36,611 nt of DNA from Candidatus Iainarchaeum sp. (GTDB lineage: Archaea > Micrarchaeota > Micrarchaeia > Anstonellales > Bilamarchaeaceae), in NCBI GenBank assembly GCA_028713495.1, contig JAQTOF010000003.1, positions 1-36,611 of the forward strand, read 5' to 3'. The position numbers and the translations under genes were made by a program. How positions within the stretch are numbered: the stretch's first letter is position 1; each line of letters begins with the position of its first letter. Below the pieces are notes generated by a model, which saw only the letters and a program-made list of their open reading frames with translations, was not told the origin of the DNA and did no database searches. Below are positions 1 through 7,735 of this stretch, piece by piece.

Positions 1-2
1 GG

Positions 3-908
3 AAGAAGACCAAAGGGGATATAATCGAGTTCGACAGTCCATGGGGAAGGGGACGGCCGGGCTGGCACATAGAATGCTCTGCGATGGCCAGGAAATACGC
101 AAAAAGGACCTTGGACATCCATGGCGGCGCCAGGGACCTGATATTCCCGCATCATGAGAACGAGATCGCCCAGAGCGAGGCCGCGGACGGCCGGAAGTTC
201 TCCAGATATTGGATGCACGTCGGTTTCCTGACGGTCGGCGGGGAGAAGATGAGCAAATCGCTCGGTAATTTCATCACGCTGAAGCAGGCGCTGACAACGT
301 CAACACCTGCAGCCCTCAGGTTGTTCTATCTCCAGGCCCACTACCGCAGCCCTCTTGACTATGACGAAGAGGTCCTGCAGTCCATGGAAGAGAGCGTGGA
401 ACGCATATTCAACTCCCTCGGATTGATCCGGGAAGCATGCGAGGGGAAAGGCCCTGCCCATACTGACAGTGGATTCAGGGAGAAAACCGACGAGCTGATC
501 TCGCAGTTCCACAAGCACATGGATGACGATTTCAACACGCCCGAAGCGCTTGCATCGCTCTTCAATATCCTCCGCATGACGAATGCCCATGTAAGCGGAA
601 AGACAGACCGCGAACAGCTGGCCAAGGTGAAAGCCGCCGTTGAGGACATGCTCTGGATCCTCGGCCTTGAGGAGAAAGGGAAACCGGCCATCGAAGACAA
701 GAGCGCAGCGCTTTTCGCATTGGTGGAAGAGCTGGGCGGCGCGAAGCCGAAGACCGCTGGCGAAGCGCTCGACGCGCTTATCGCGATGAGGGATGAAGCG
801 AGGAACAAAAAGGATTACAAGGCATCGGACCGCATACGGGCGAGGCTGAAAGAGATCGGAGTCATAATAGAAGACAAGCCCGGCGGCGTCAGGTGGAAGT
901 TGGCCTAA
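3..908 (+). CDS. cysS: Cysteinyl-tRNA synthetase, C-terminal part (5' end outside window)
   Basis: Frame is open from the window edge: [60 protein letters not shown]...[12 protein letters not shown]. These are the Cys[10 protein letters not shown], DIHGGGxDLxFPHHENE and KMSKS signatures. The listed ORF start at 84 is internal. Confidence 0.97.
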   Translation, partial: KKTKGDIIEFDSPWGRGRPGWHIECSAMARKYAKRTLDIHGGARDLIFPHHENEIAQSEAADGRKFSRYWMHVGFLTVGGEKMSKSLGNFITLKQALTTSTPAALRLFYLQAHYRSPLDYDEEVLQSMEESVERIFNSLGLIREACEGKGPAHTDSGFREKTDELISQFHKHMDDDFNTPEALASLFNILRMTNAHVSGKTDREQLAKVKAAVEDMLWILGLEEKGKPAIEDKSAALFALVEELGGAKPKTAGEALDALIAMRDEARNKKDYKASDRIRARLKEIGVIIEDKPGGVRWKLA

Positions 909-1609
909 TTCTTAGTATAACCCTTCATCACGTCAACGCCATCGCTGACGAATGCCGCTATGTTGCTCCATCCCCAGAGGGCCACTGTCCTGAAGAATCC
1001 TGCTTCCTTGAACCTCCTATCTGACAGTGTAAGGGTGAGCTTGGTGTCATATACTATGCCTTTGGTGGGCGGGCACCTGGCCATGAAATCAGTATCCTCG
1101 CATATCACCGACCGGTATCCGCCGATGCTGAAGAACAGGTCCTTGCGCATGGCGCAGTTGTTGGCAGGTATCCAGAATTTTCCGGTAGCGATGTGGATAA
1201 GATGGTTGGATTGGAGCACGCCTGCCGAGAACGTGTCGTACGCTAGCTTCCACAGTTTTGAATCAGAATGATAGAGGTCAAGGCCACCTACTGCCATCAC
1301 CTTGCTGTCAGAGAAATGTTTCCTTATCCTTGCGTTAAAGTCAGAAGGTAGAGTGGCATCAGCGTCCAGGAATACTAGTATGTCATTGGCAGCTTCCTTT
1401 GCACCTTCTGTCCTGGCAAGCCCCACGCCTTTCTTCGGTCTCAGCAAAACCCTGGCCCCATACTCTTTGGCCACATCTGCTGTCTTATCTTTGCTGTAGG
1501 AATCCACAACTATAACTTCATCACCCGGGACGAGCTGCGGCTTCAGGTCTGATAGAAGGGTCTTAAGATGCACTTCTTCGTTCAAAGTAGGTATAATGAT
1601 ACTGAGCAT
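905..1609 (-). CDS. Family 2 glycosyltransferase (GT-A fold)
   Basis: MLSIIIPTLNEEVHLKTLLSDLKPQ...DEVIVVDSYSKDKTADVAKEYGARVLLRPKKGVGLARTEGAKEAANDILVFLDADATLP, classic GT2 N-terminus with a DxD-like motif. Confidence 0.92.
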   Translation of the reverse strand: MLSIIIPTLNEEVHLKTLLSDLKPQLVPGDEVIVVDSYSKDKTADVAKEYGARVLLRPKKGVGLARTEGAKEAANDILVFLDADATLPSDFNARIRKHFSDSKVMAVGGLDLYHSDSKLWKLAYDTFSAGVLQSNHLIHIATGKFWIPANNCAMRKDLFFSIGGYRSVICEDTDFMARCPPTKGIVYDTKLTLTLSDRRFKEAGFFRTVALWGWSNIAAFVSDGVDVMKGYTKN

Positions 1610-1706
1610 GTTCCCACCATAAATATATCTGCGTGAAGGTTATAAACTGTTTTCAAACCACTACAATTTATTATATACCACTATTTTAAACGTTTCTGAA
1701 CACTGT

Positions 1707-2891
1707 TTGTTTGTGTCAATCACAAAAGAGCAGCTGAAGGCATATTGCGAGCCATTCTTGAAGCGCCGAGAATTCAGCTTCGGCGAACTCAGCCTTGGCA
1801 ATCGCGCTCGTCGTGCCCTCGGAGTAGCCCAGGCATTCGCTGATTCCAAAGGCAATCCCAGGCTTTTGATAAATTCCTTGAAAGGGGCGCCAAAGACCCT
1901 TGCAGAAGGCATCATAAGGGACAGTAAAGCGCCAGAGAAGACGACCACACCGCGAGAATTCTCACAGTGCGTGCAGAAACATCTCGTCGCTCACGGAGTA
2001 TATGCTGAATTCCGCAGACCTGCCAGCGTAGGCCTGATACTAGTCCAGAGGGAAGTGGATGGCTTACCAGTGTATTTCCTGCTCAACGAACCCGATCCAA
2101 AGAGCCATGAACTTGCCTACTGCGGCCGTACGACGTTCGATCCCTTAAACCAGAAGAAGCCCACCTCCCAGATAATATACGTTCCTGCCGCAGCTGCCCG
2201 CCTCGCCGAGATGCTTGACATCTGGCTGCGCGATATCCCGGCTTCGGCTTCCGAGATGCCTCTTGACTTCATGGCCATCCGCCTTTCAGAACCATATCTG
2301 AAGAAATGGTGCATCGGGGTCAAGGATGACATATCAGACCCAAAAGATTCGATCGTGCGCTCAGCGCTTTTCGTGATAGGCATGCGTTGCGGCATAAAAC
2401 GGCTGAGGGATCTCCTTAAGGATAGCGATTCCCCCCAGGATTTCCTTATCCGTGCCCTTAACATCCAGCTCAACTCTGTGGTGGCCCATGAGACCGCCCA
2501 TCTACTGGAACGCAAGGCCAATGGCAGAATCATGATAGACAAGGACGGAAAAGAGCTCATCGCCTATATGCTTGAGGCCAAATACTCTTATCCTGACATC
2601 GCCTTCCTCTCTTTTCTCCACAGATACAAGAACGAGTTGGAGCGCCTGGTGCCGCGTTTCGTGAAAGACATGCGTGAGAATGGTGTCATGGCCATGCTTG
2701 AGAATGAGGATTACCTGAGGGGCTGGGCCTCTGAGCTGCTCGACAGCGATTTCGTGCAACTCACTGGAAAAGTCCCAGAGGAACTCATTGACGTTTCGGC
2801 CCTACAAAGAGTCCAGACCTCGGATTTCGTCAGCCAGAAACATCTGCCCCTGCTCGAAAGAGCGATCTACAATCCTTCGGCTACTGCCTGA
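1707..2891 (+). CDS. Uncharacterised protein with HExxH motif (possible zincin-like)
   Basis: 394-aa ORF with a non-ATG start (TTG 1707 or GTG 1713); contains VVAHETAHLLERKANG. Confidence 0.75.
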   Translation: MFVSITKEQLKAYCEPFLKRREFSFGELSLGNRARRALGVAQAFADSKGNPRLLINSLKGAPKTLAEGIIRDSKAPEKTTTPREFSQCVQKHLVAHGVYAEFRRPASVGLILVQREVDGLPVYFLLNEPDPKSHELAYCGRTTFDPLNQKKPTSQIIYVPAAAARLAEMLDIWLRDIPASASEMPLDFMAIRLSEPYLKKWCIGVKDDISDPKDSIVRSALFVIGMRCGIKRLRDLLKDSDSPQDFLIRALNIQLNSVVAHETAHLLERKANGRIMIDKDGKELIAYMLEAKYSYPDIAFLSFLHRYKNELERLVPRFVKDMRENGVMAMLENEDYLRGWASELLDSDFVQLTGKVPEELIDVSALQRVQTSDFVSQKHLPLLERAIYNPSATA

Positions 2892-3180
2892 AACGATGCA
2901 GCTGCTGAGACATCGCATGGCACTGGCTCTTCAGCTCCTTGAGCTTGTGGATGCTGAAAGTCGCCGACTGCTCCTTCTTTATCCTGCTTACCTGCTCCTC
3001 CCAGAGCTTCAGGTGGAAAGCCTTTCCATGGGCTGAAGCCTCGATGGTCTTGGCTTCCTTCAGGAGGACAGTGCAATCCGTCAGGATGCTCTTGCGCAGT
3101 CCGTCTATCTCAGAGTCTATCAAGACCGCATCCTGCACTTCAGGAGGAATCACCAGCTGCAATGCATCCTTGCCTGCCAT
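2881..3180 (-). CDS. Small charged, probably helical protein of unknown function
   Basis: 99-aa ORF from ATG at 3180 (MAGKDALQLVIPPEVQDAVLIDSEIDGLRKSILTDC...). The longer listed ORF to 3411 would overlap purN. Confidence 0.6.
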   Translation of the reverse strand: MAGKDALQLVIPPEVQDAVLIDSEIDGLRKSILTDCTVLLKEAKTIEASAHGKAFHLKLWEEQVSRIKKEQSATFSIHKLKELKSQCHAMSQQLHRFRQ

Positions 3181-3229
3181 GGGCTGTAATCGCGTATGAT
3201 AATTAAAACATTTCCTGCGCTTTACTATT

Positions 3230-3850
3230 ATGGCCAAGGTCAAAGTCGCTATTCTAGCTTCAGGGAGAGGAAGCAATTTCAAGGCGATCCAGAAGCACAT
3301 AAAGGCAGGCAGGTGCGATGCCGAGATAAAAGTGCTGATAACCAACAATCCTGATGCGCCCGCCATCGCGATAGCAAAAAGCAACAGCATCCCGGTCGAA
3401 ATACTCGACAAGAGCGACTTCCCTGATCGCGAAAAGATGGACGAGCGGATAAAAGAGCTGCTCGACCGCTACGGAATAGATTTGGTGGTGTTAGCAGGCT
3501 ACATGCTTCTCATCAAAGGCACGAAACTGCTCGAATCCTACAAGAACAGGATAATCAACATCCACCCTGCCTTGCTTCCTGCGTTCCCTGGCGCCACTGC
3601 GCAGAAAGATGCGTTCGAGTATGGCGTGAAAGTGTCAGGTGTGACGATACATTTCGTTGACGAGAGCCTTGATGCGGGTCCGATAATCTACCAGGAAGCA
3701 GTGGACATAAGCGGCTGCAGGAGCGCAGAGGAGACCGCAGCCAAAATCCTCAAGACAGAACACAAGGCATATGCCAAAGTGGTGGACTCATTCTCAAAGG
3801 GAAAATACGTTATGGAAGGGAGACGGGCTAGACTAGTTCCGGACAAATAA
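3230..3850 (+). CDS. purN: Phosphoribosylglycinamide formyltransferase
   Basis: KVAILASGRGSNFKAIQKHIKAG...VVLAGYMLLI...RIINIHPALLPAFPGATAQKDAFEYGVKVSGVTIHFVDESLDAGPIIYQEAV, GART formyltransferase signatures. Confidence 0.93.
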   Translation: MAKVKVAILASGRGSNFKAIQKHIKAGRCDAEIKVLITNNPDAPAIAIAKSNSIPVEILDKSDFPDREKMDERIKELLDRYGIDLVVLAGYMLLIKGTKLLESYKNRIINIHPALLPAFPGATAQKDAFEYGVKVSGVTIHFVDESLDAGPIIYQEAVDISGCRSAEETAAKILKTEHKAYAKVVDSFSKGKYVMEGRRARLVPDK

Positions 3851-3862
3851 TAAAATAAAAAG

Positions 3863-3993
3863 CGGGCCCAGAGGGATTTGAACCCTCGGCACACGGATTT
3901 CCACCTTTTAGGAAAAGGCGGAGCCAAAACGGGCTTGCTATCCTTTTCCTTCAGATAAGAGTCCGTCGCTCTACCAAGCTGAGCTATGGGCCC
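3863..3993 (-). tRNA. tRNA-Lys(CTT) with ~57-nt intron at about 37/38
   Basis: GGGCCCA/TGGGCCC acceptor, D-arm GCTC..GAGC, anticodon stem ACGGA/TCCGT with loop CTCTTA^A, T-arm GAGGGTTCAAATCCCTC. Intron about 3899-3955. The bulge-helix-bulge is imperfect by hand. Confidence 0.9.
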
Positions 3994-4032
3994 ACAAAAA
4001 GCATAAGGATTGTCATGAGAAACCAATTTAAA

Positions 4033-5061
4033 TCATGAACCCTTGCCGAGGCTTTGGATAGTATACTCCTGCCCGTCGCTGGATACCCTGATGCTCCCGT
4101 TTACGTAGTTCTCGTAGTATGGTATCCCATATTGCGTCATCAGCCTCTTGAACGGCTCTCTGGAACCTCCGTTGACAGCCGATTCGTCGCTGCTGCCGCT
4201 TATGATGACCACGTCCGGATCGGATTTTATGAGGAATATGCCCATATTGCTCGTCCCAACCCCGACTCCATAATACGGTGCCTGGAGGATATCCACCTTT
4301 ATGTCGTCTGGTTTGGTGTTTATCAGCTGTCCTTGGGCGCCTCCCTGCACATCTGAAGTAAGCAGCAGGGACACATTACGGTCTGCAATGCGCAGTACGA
4401 TAGCATCATTGTTCACGTCATCGAACCTGGCAGTCTTTGGCGGGTTGAGGACAGTGAAGTTCATTCCATTCAAATCCATGCTGAAGCCTTCCTCCACCCT
4501 TTTCACATCCCTTGCTTCGGTCCCCATCCTTTCCATCACTGCTGAGTAGTTGGCATCTCCGAAAGAATCGTCGCTCCACCAGACCTCTTCTATGGTGAAA
4601 GCATCAGCGACCGCATCCATGCCACCATATCTGCGGGGATCCGCAGCAGTGGAGATCAGCACCTCTATGTCGTCGACTGCCTTGGAGCGCAGGAAATCTA
4701 CCACCTTGCCGCTTTTCTCTGCTGAACCTGCATCCACAAGGACGTCCAGGTCGCCTTTCTTGATGAGTATAGCATCGCCCTGCAGGCCAGGTCCTCCGAC
4801 GTCTATGAAATACACGCCGAACATCTGGTCGGGATTATACTCGTACTGCAGACCTTCGGGCGGGGGAGGTGGGGGCGGTGGCTGCTCTTCAGTGGCATTC
4901 CCGCCGGTTGTCTGGTTGGTCTGGTTTCCTATTATTATCGTGACCGGAGGGCCGGTCTGGTTGGTCTCGTTGGTCTTGTTGCCTTCGGGCGGAGTGACCT
5001 CTCCACCACCGAAGCATCCGAAAAGCAGCATGAAAACGATAAGCCCGGCAATGATCCTCAT
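4033..5061 (-). CDS. Lipoprotein with metallo-beta-lactamase-like (ComEC C-terminal-like) domain, degenerate active site
   Basis: Lipobox-like signal MRIIAGLIVFMLLFGCFGG, Thr/Asn/Pro-rich linker, then MFGVYFIDVGGPGLQGDAILIKKGDLDVLVDAGSAEKSGKVVDFLRSKAVDDIEVLISTAADPRRYGG...VSLLLTSDVQGGAQ. Confidence 0.82.
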   Translation of the reverse strand: MRIIAGLIVFMLLFGCFGGGEVTPPEGNKTNETNQTGPPVTIIIGNQTNQTTGGNATEEQPPPPPPPPEGLQYEYNPDQMFGVYFIDVGGPGLQGDAILIKKGDLDVLVDAGSAEKSGKVVDFLRSKAVDDIEVLISTAADPRRYGGMDAVADAFTIEEVWWSDDSFGDANYSAVMERMGTEARDVKRVEEGFSMDLNGMNFTVLNPPKTARFDDVNNDAIVLRIADRNVSLLLTSDVQGGAQGQLINTKPDDIKVDILQAPYYGVGVGTSNMGIFLIKSDPDVVIISGSSDESAVNGGSREPFKRLMTQYGIPYYENYVNGSIRVSSDGQEYTIQSLGKGS

Positions 5062-6542
5062 AGCGCCACCCTTCCTTTCGCCATATCGCTCTTTATCCTG
5101 TCTGCGGCTTCCTGGATTTTAATCCTTTCCTGCTTGCCGTCGTTCCTGTACCTAATCGTCACAGTATCGTCCTTCAGGGTATCATAGTCTATGGTCAATG
5201 CATAGGGAACGCCTATCTCGTCCGCCCTTGCATATCTCCTGCCTATGCTTCCGCTGTCCCTGTAGGTGACATCCAAGCCGCTCTGCCTGAGCAGGGCGGT
5301 CACTCCGCCAGCTTTCGTATCCAGGCCATCCTTTGTCATGAGCGGGAACACGGCCACGTGGTATGGGGCTATGGCAGGAGGGAAGTCGAACCACTCCCAA
5401 TCCTTCTCCTTGGTCGCTTCCCTGAAGCAATGCTCCAGCATGCAGTAGAAAAGCCTGTCCACGCCCATGGACAGCTCGAACACATGCGGCATCACCTTCT
5501 TCTTCTCGGCCTCCACGAACACTCTCAGGTCGCCTCCGCTGTGCTTGGAATGCTGGGAAAGGTCGAAATCCGTGCGGTAGGCATTGCCGATGGTCTCTAT
5601 GGTGCCGAAAGAGGTCTCCACCTCCATATCTACGTTGCCTTTGGAATAGTGCGGCACCTCGGCAGCGTCCAGCACCCTGAGATGCATCCTCTTCTCATCT
5701 ATGCCGACCCTCCGGTAGAACTCCCATTGCTTCACGAGGAAATACGCCATTATCTGGTTGGCGGCGAGCTTCTGGCCAGCTACCTCGTCAGCTGCCATCA
5801 GCTTCCTCTCGCCATTGACCTTCATCATGATCTTCTCGTCTTTCACTGTCGCGAAGCCCTCATAATCCGGGGCAGACGGGTTGAAGAAATATTCCAGCTC
5901 CATCTGGGTGAACTCGCGCATCCTCACAAGGCCCTTCCTGGGCGATATCTCGTTCCTGAAGCTCTTGCCCACCTGGCCGATAGCCAGCGGCAGCTTGGTG
6001 CCATGGTTCCTGAATATTCTGGGGAATGCGGTGAATATGCCCTGAGCGGTCTCAGGCCTTGCATAAGCCGCAGTCCTCTCGCCGCCTATGCCTGTCTGGA
6101 ACATGAGGTTGAACATGAACGCCTTGCCGAACTCGCCCCCGCACTTCGGGCACTTCAGTCCCTTGCCGCTTATCACCGCGTCCAAGCTCTCAAGCTTCCC
6201 ATCCCATTTCTCCCCATGGAGGTCGTAGTGCTTCTCTTCTGCCAGCGTGTCAGCCCGCACCCGCGTCTTGCACTTTATGCATTCCACGACAGGATCAGCG
6301 AAGCTGGACACATGGCCTGAAGCCACCAGAACCGGCTCAGGAGTGATGATGCTGGTCTCCACCTCATGGAACCCTTCGCTCTTGATGAACATCTCGCGCC
6401 AGAGGCCCTCTATCTTGTGCTTGATCAGCACGCCTACGGGCCCGTATTCATAGAATCCGGCCGTGGCGCCGTATGGCTCATTGCTCGGGAAGAAGAAAGA
6501 CCTCTTGAGTGCTAGCTCGAATATCCTGTCATGAAGCTGCAT
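5058..6542 (-). CDS. glyS: Glycyl-tRNA synthetase (archaeal/eukaryal type)
   Basis: MQLHDRIFELALKRSFFFPSNEPYGATAGFYEYGPVGVLIKHKIEGLWREMF...RPETAQGIF...GKSFRNEISPRKGLVRMREFTQMELEYFF. Start taken at ATG 6542, because upstream sequence runs into the divergent gene. Confidence 0.96.
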   Translation of the reverse strand: MQLHDRIFELALKRSFFFPSNEPYGATAGFYEYGPVGVLIKHKIEGLWREMFIKSEGFHEVETSIITPEPVLVASGHVSSFADPVVECIKCKTRVRADTLAEEKHYDLHGEKWDGKLESLDAVISGKGLKCPKCGGEFGKAFMFNLMFQTGIGGERTAAYARPETAQGIFTAFPRIFRNHGTKLPLAIGQVGKSFRNEISPRKGLVRMREFTQMELEYFFNPSAPDYEGFATVKDEKIMMKVNGERKLMAADEVAGQKLAANQIMAYFLVKQWEFYRRVGIDEKRMHLRVLDAAEVPHYSKGNVDMEVETSFGTIETIGNAYRTDFDLSQHSKHSGGDLRVFVEAEKKKVMPHVFELSMGVDRLFYCMLEHCFREATKEKDWEWFDFPPAIAPYHVAVFPLMTKDGLDTKAGGVTALLRQSGLDVTYRDSGSIGRRYARADEIGVPYALTIDYDTLKDDTVTIRYRNDGKQERIKIQEAADRIKSDMAKGRVAL

Positions 6543-6593
6543 GAACTGGCTTTGTATGTGCGGTTTTAAATGATTTAGCGAAGATAAGACGTC

Positions 6594-7031
6594 ATGGACG
6601 AAGGCAGCCTTAACAACGATATCGTTAGCATTCAGCCTGACCTGGCAGGGGCAGTCTTCGCCATAAACCTGGCCTCGGAGATGCTCAACAATGCCAGGGA
6701 GCGCTTCGAGCGGAAGGACTATGCCGGTGCGCTGGAAGAATCGCGCAACTCCATGCGGATGGCCTCGTCGGCCCTTCTTCTGAAGAACGGCCACTTGGCA
6801 GGCAGCCTGGAGGCGACCATCGCATATCTCTCACGTTATTATCCAGGACGGTTTCCTGTCAGGAGCTGGTACAAGGCCGAGACCACGGTGATACGCAAGG
6901 GGGGCGGCCTCTACGGTATGATGGTCGGCGTCCTGGACAAAGCCACACGAGATCTTGAGCAGGAGGCGAACGATGCCATAAACGCAGCAGACAGCCTCTT
7001 GGATGCAGTGAGGAGGGAGATGGAGCAATGA
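6594..7031 (+). CDS. HEPN-like helical protein
   Basis: AINLASEMLNNARERFERKDYAGALEESRNSMRMASSALLLKNGHLAGSLEATIAYL resembles archaeal HEPN proteins. Overlaps the next gene by ATGA. Confidence 0.7.
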   Translation: MDEGSLNNDIVSIQPDLAGAVFAINLASEMLNNARERFERKDYAGALEESRNSMRMASSALLLKNGHLAGSLEATIAYLSRYYPGRFPVRSWYKAETTVIRKGGGLYGMMVGVLDKATRDLEQEANDAINAADSLLDAVRREMEQ

Positions 7032-7675
7032 AAGCCATCCCTGCTACCGTAATCCTCTCGCTTTTGCTTTTCGGCTGCATCTCCATGGGCGAGCAGGCAC
7101 TGAACGAGAGCAATGAGACTCAGCAGAATGTCACCCCACCTGTTATCAACGAAACAAACCAATCCAACCAGACGATTCCGCCGCCAAAGCAATGGGAGCG
7201 CTATGACGCCGGAGAATTCAGCTTTGAATATCCTGGGAACATGGTGACAAGCATCATCCGGGGCAAATTCATGGGTGCCCATGCATCAGAGGGCCTCACC
7301 ACAGAGCGCATGGCGGTTTCCTACATCAATACGTCTGCGACCTATGGGGCCAACAAGGACGGCATATTCAAGGACAACCCGAGCAAGACCGCTGCCGATT
7401 TCCTCATCCAGGATGAGGAGACCGATCCGTTGGGCATACTTGATGATGCCTACTGGACAGGTGAAGTCGCCACATTCACCATAAGCAGGGATGTCTATGC
7501 CGCAGAGGTGCCATTCAAGCTCCGCTCCAGCGCCTCGGCCATCTACAGCGGCTATGCCATAAGCATATATGCGCCTGACCTCTCGCTTCATGTCAAAGTG
7601 CGCATCCTTGCTCTGGACCCTGACCAGGCCGAAAAGATCAGGAACAACTTCATCCTATCATTTTGGCTGCAGTGA
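7028..7675 (+). CDS. Putative lipoprotein
   Basis: MKAIPATVILSLLLFGCISMGEQ lipobox-like signal plus Asn/Thr-rich linker; start overlaps stop of the 6594 ORF. Confidence 0.75.
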   Translation: MKAIPATVILSLLLFGCISMGEQALNESNETQQNVTPPVINETNQSNQTIPPPKQWERYDAGEFSFEYPGNMVTSIIRGKFMGAHASEGLTTERMAVSYINTSATYGANKDGIFKDNPSKTAADFLIQDEETDPLGILDDAYWTGEVATFTISRDVYAAEVPFKLRSSASAIYSGYAISIYAPDLSLHVKVRILALDPDQAEKIRNNFILSFWLQ

Positions 7676-7735
7676 ACAATATTCTTATATTTTAGATTAG
7701 TCGACATCTAAGCAACACTCATACGGGTTTTAGCC

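Noticed and set aside
3688-4026. 112-aa ORF spanning the tRNA-Lys
   Set aside because: Overlaps a structured tRNA and the purN 3' end.
4855-4885. gggggaggtgggggcggtgg G-rich tract as a G-quadruplex or regulatory repeat
   Set aside because: It is the reverse complement of a poly-Pro linker (EEQPPPPPPPPEG) in the lipoprotein; simplest explanation is coding low complexity.
5358-6320. 320-aa ORF antisense to glyS
   Set aside because: Lies fully opposite a clear GlyRS; composition is typical of an antisense open frame in GC-rich coding DNA.
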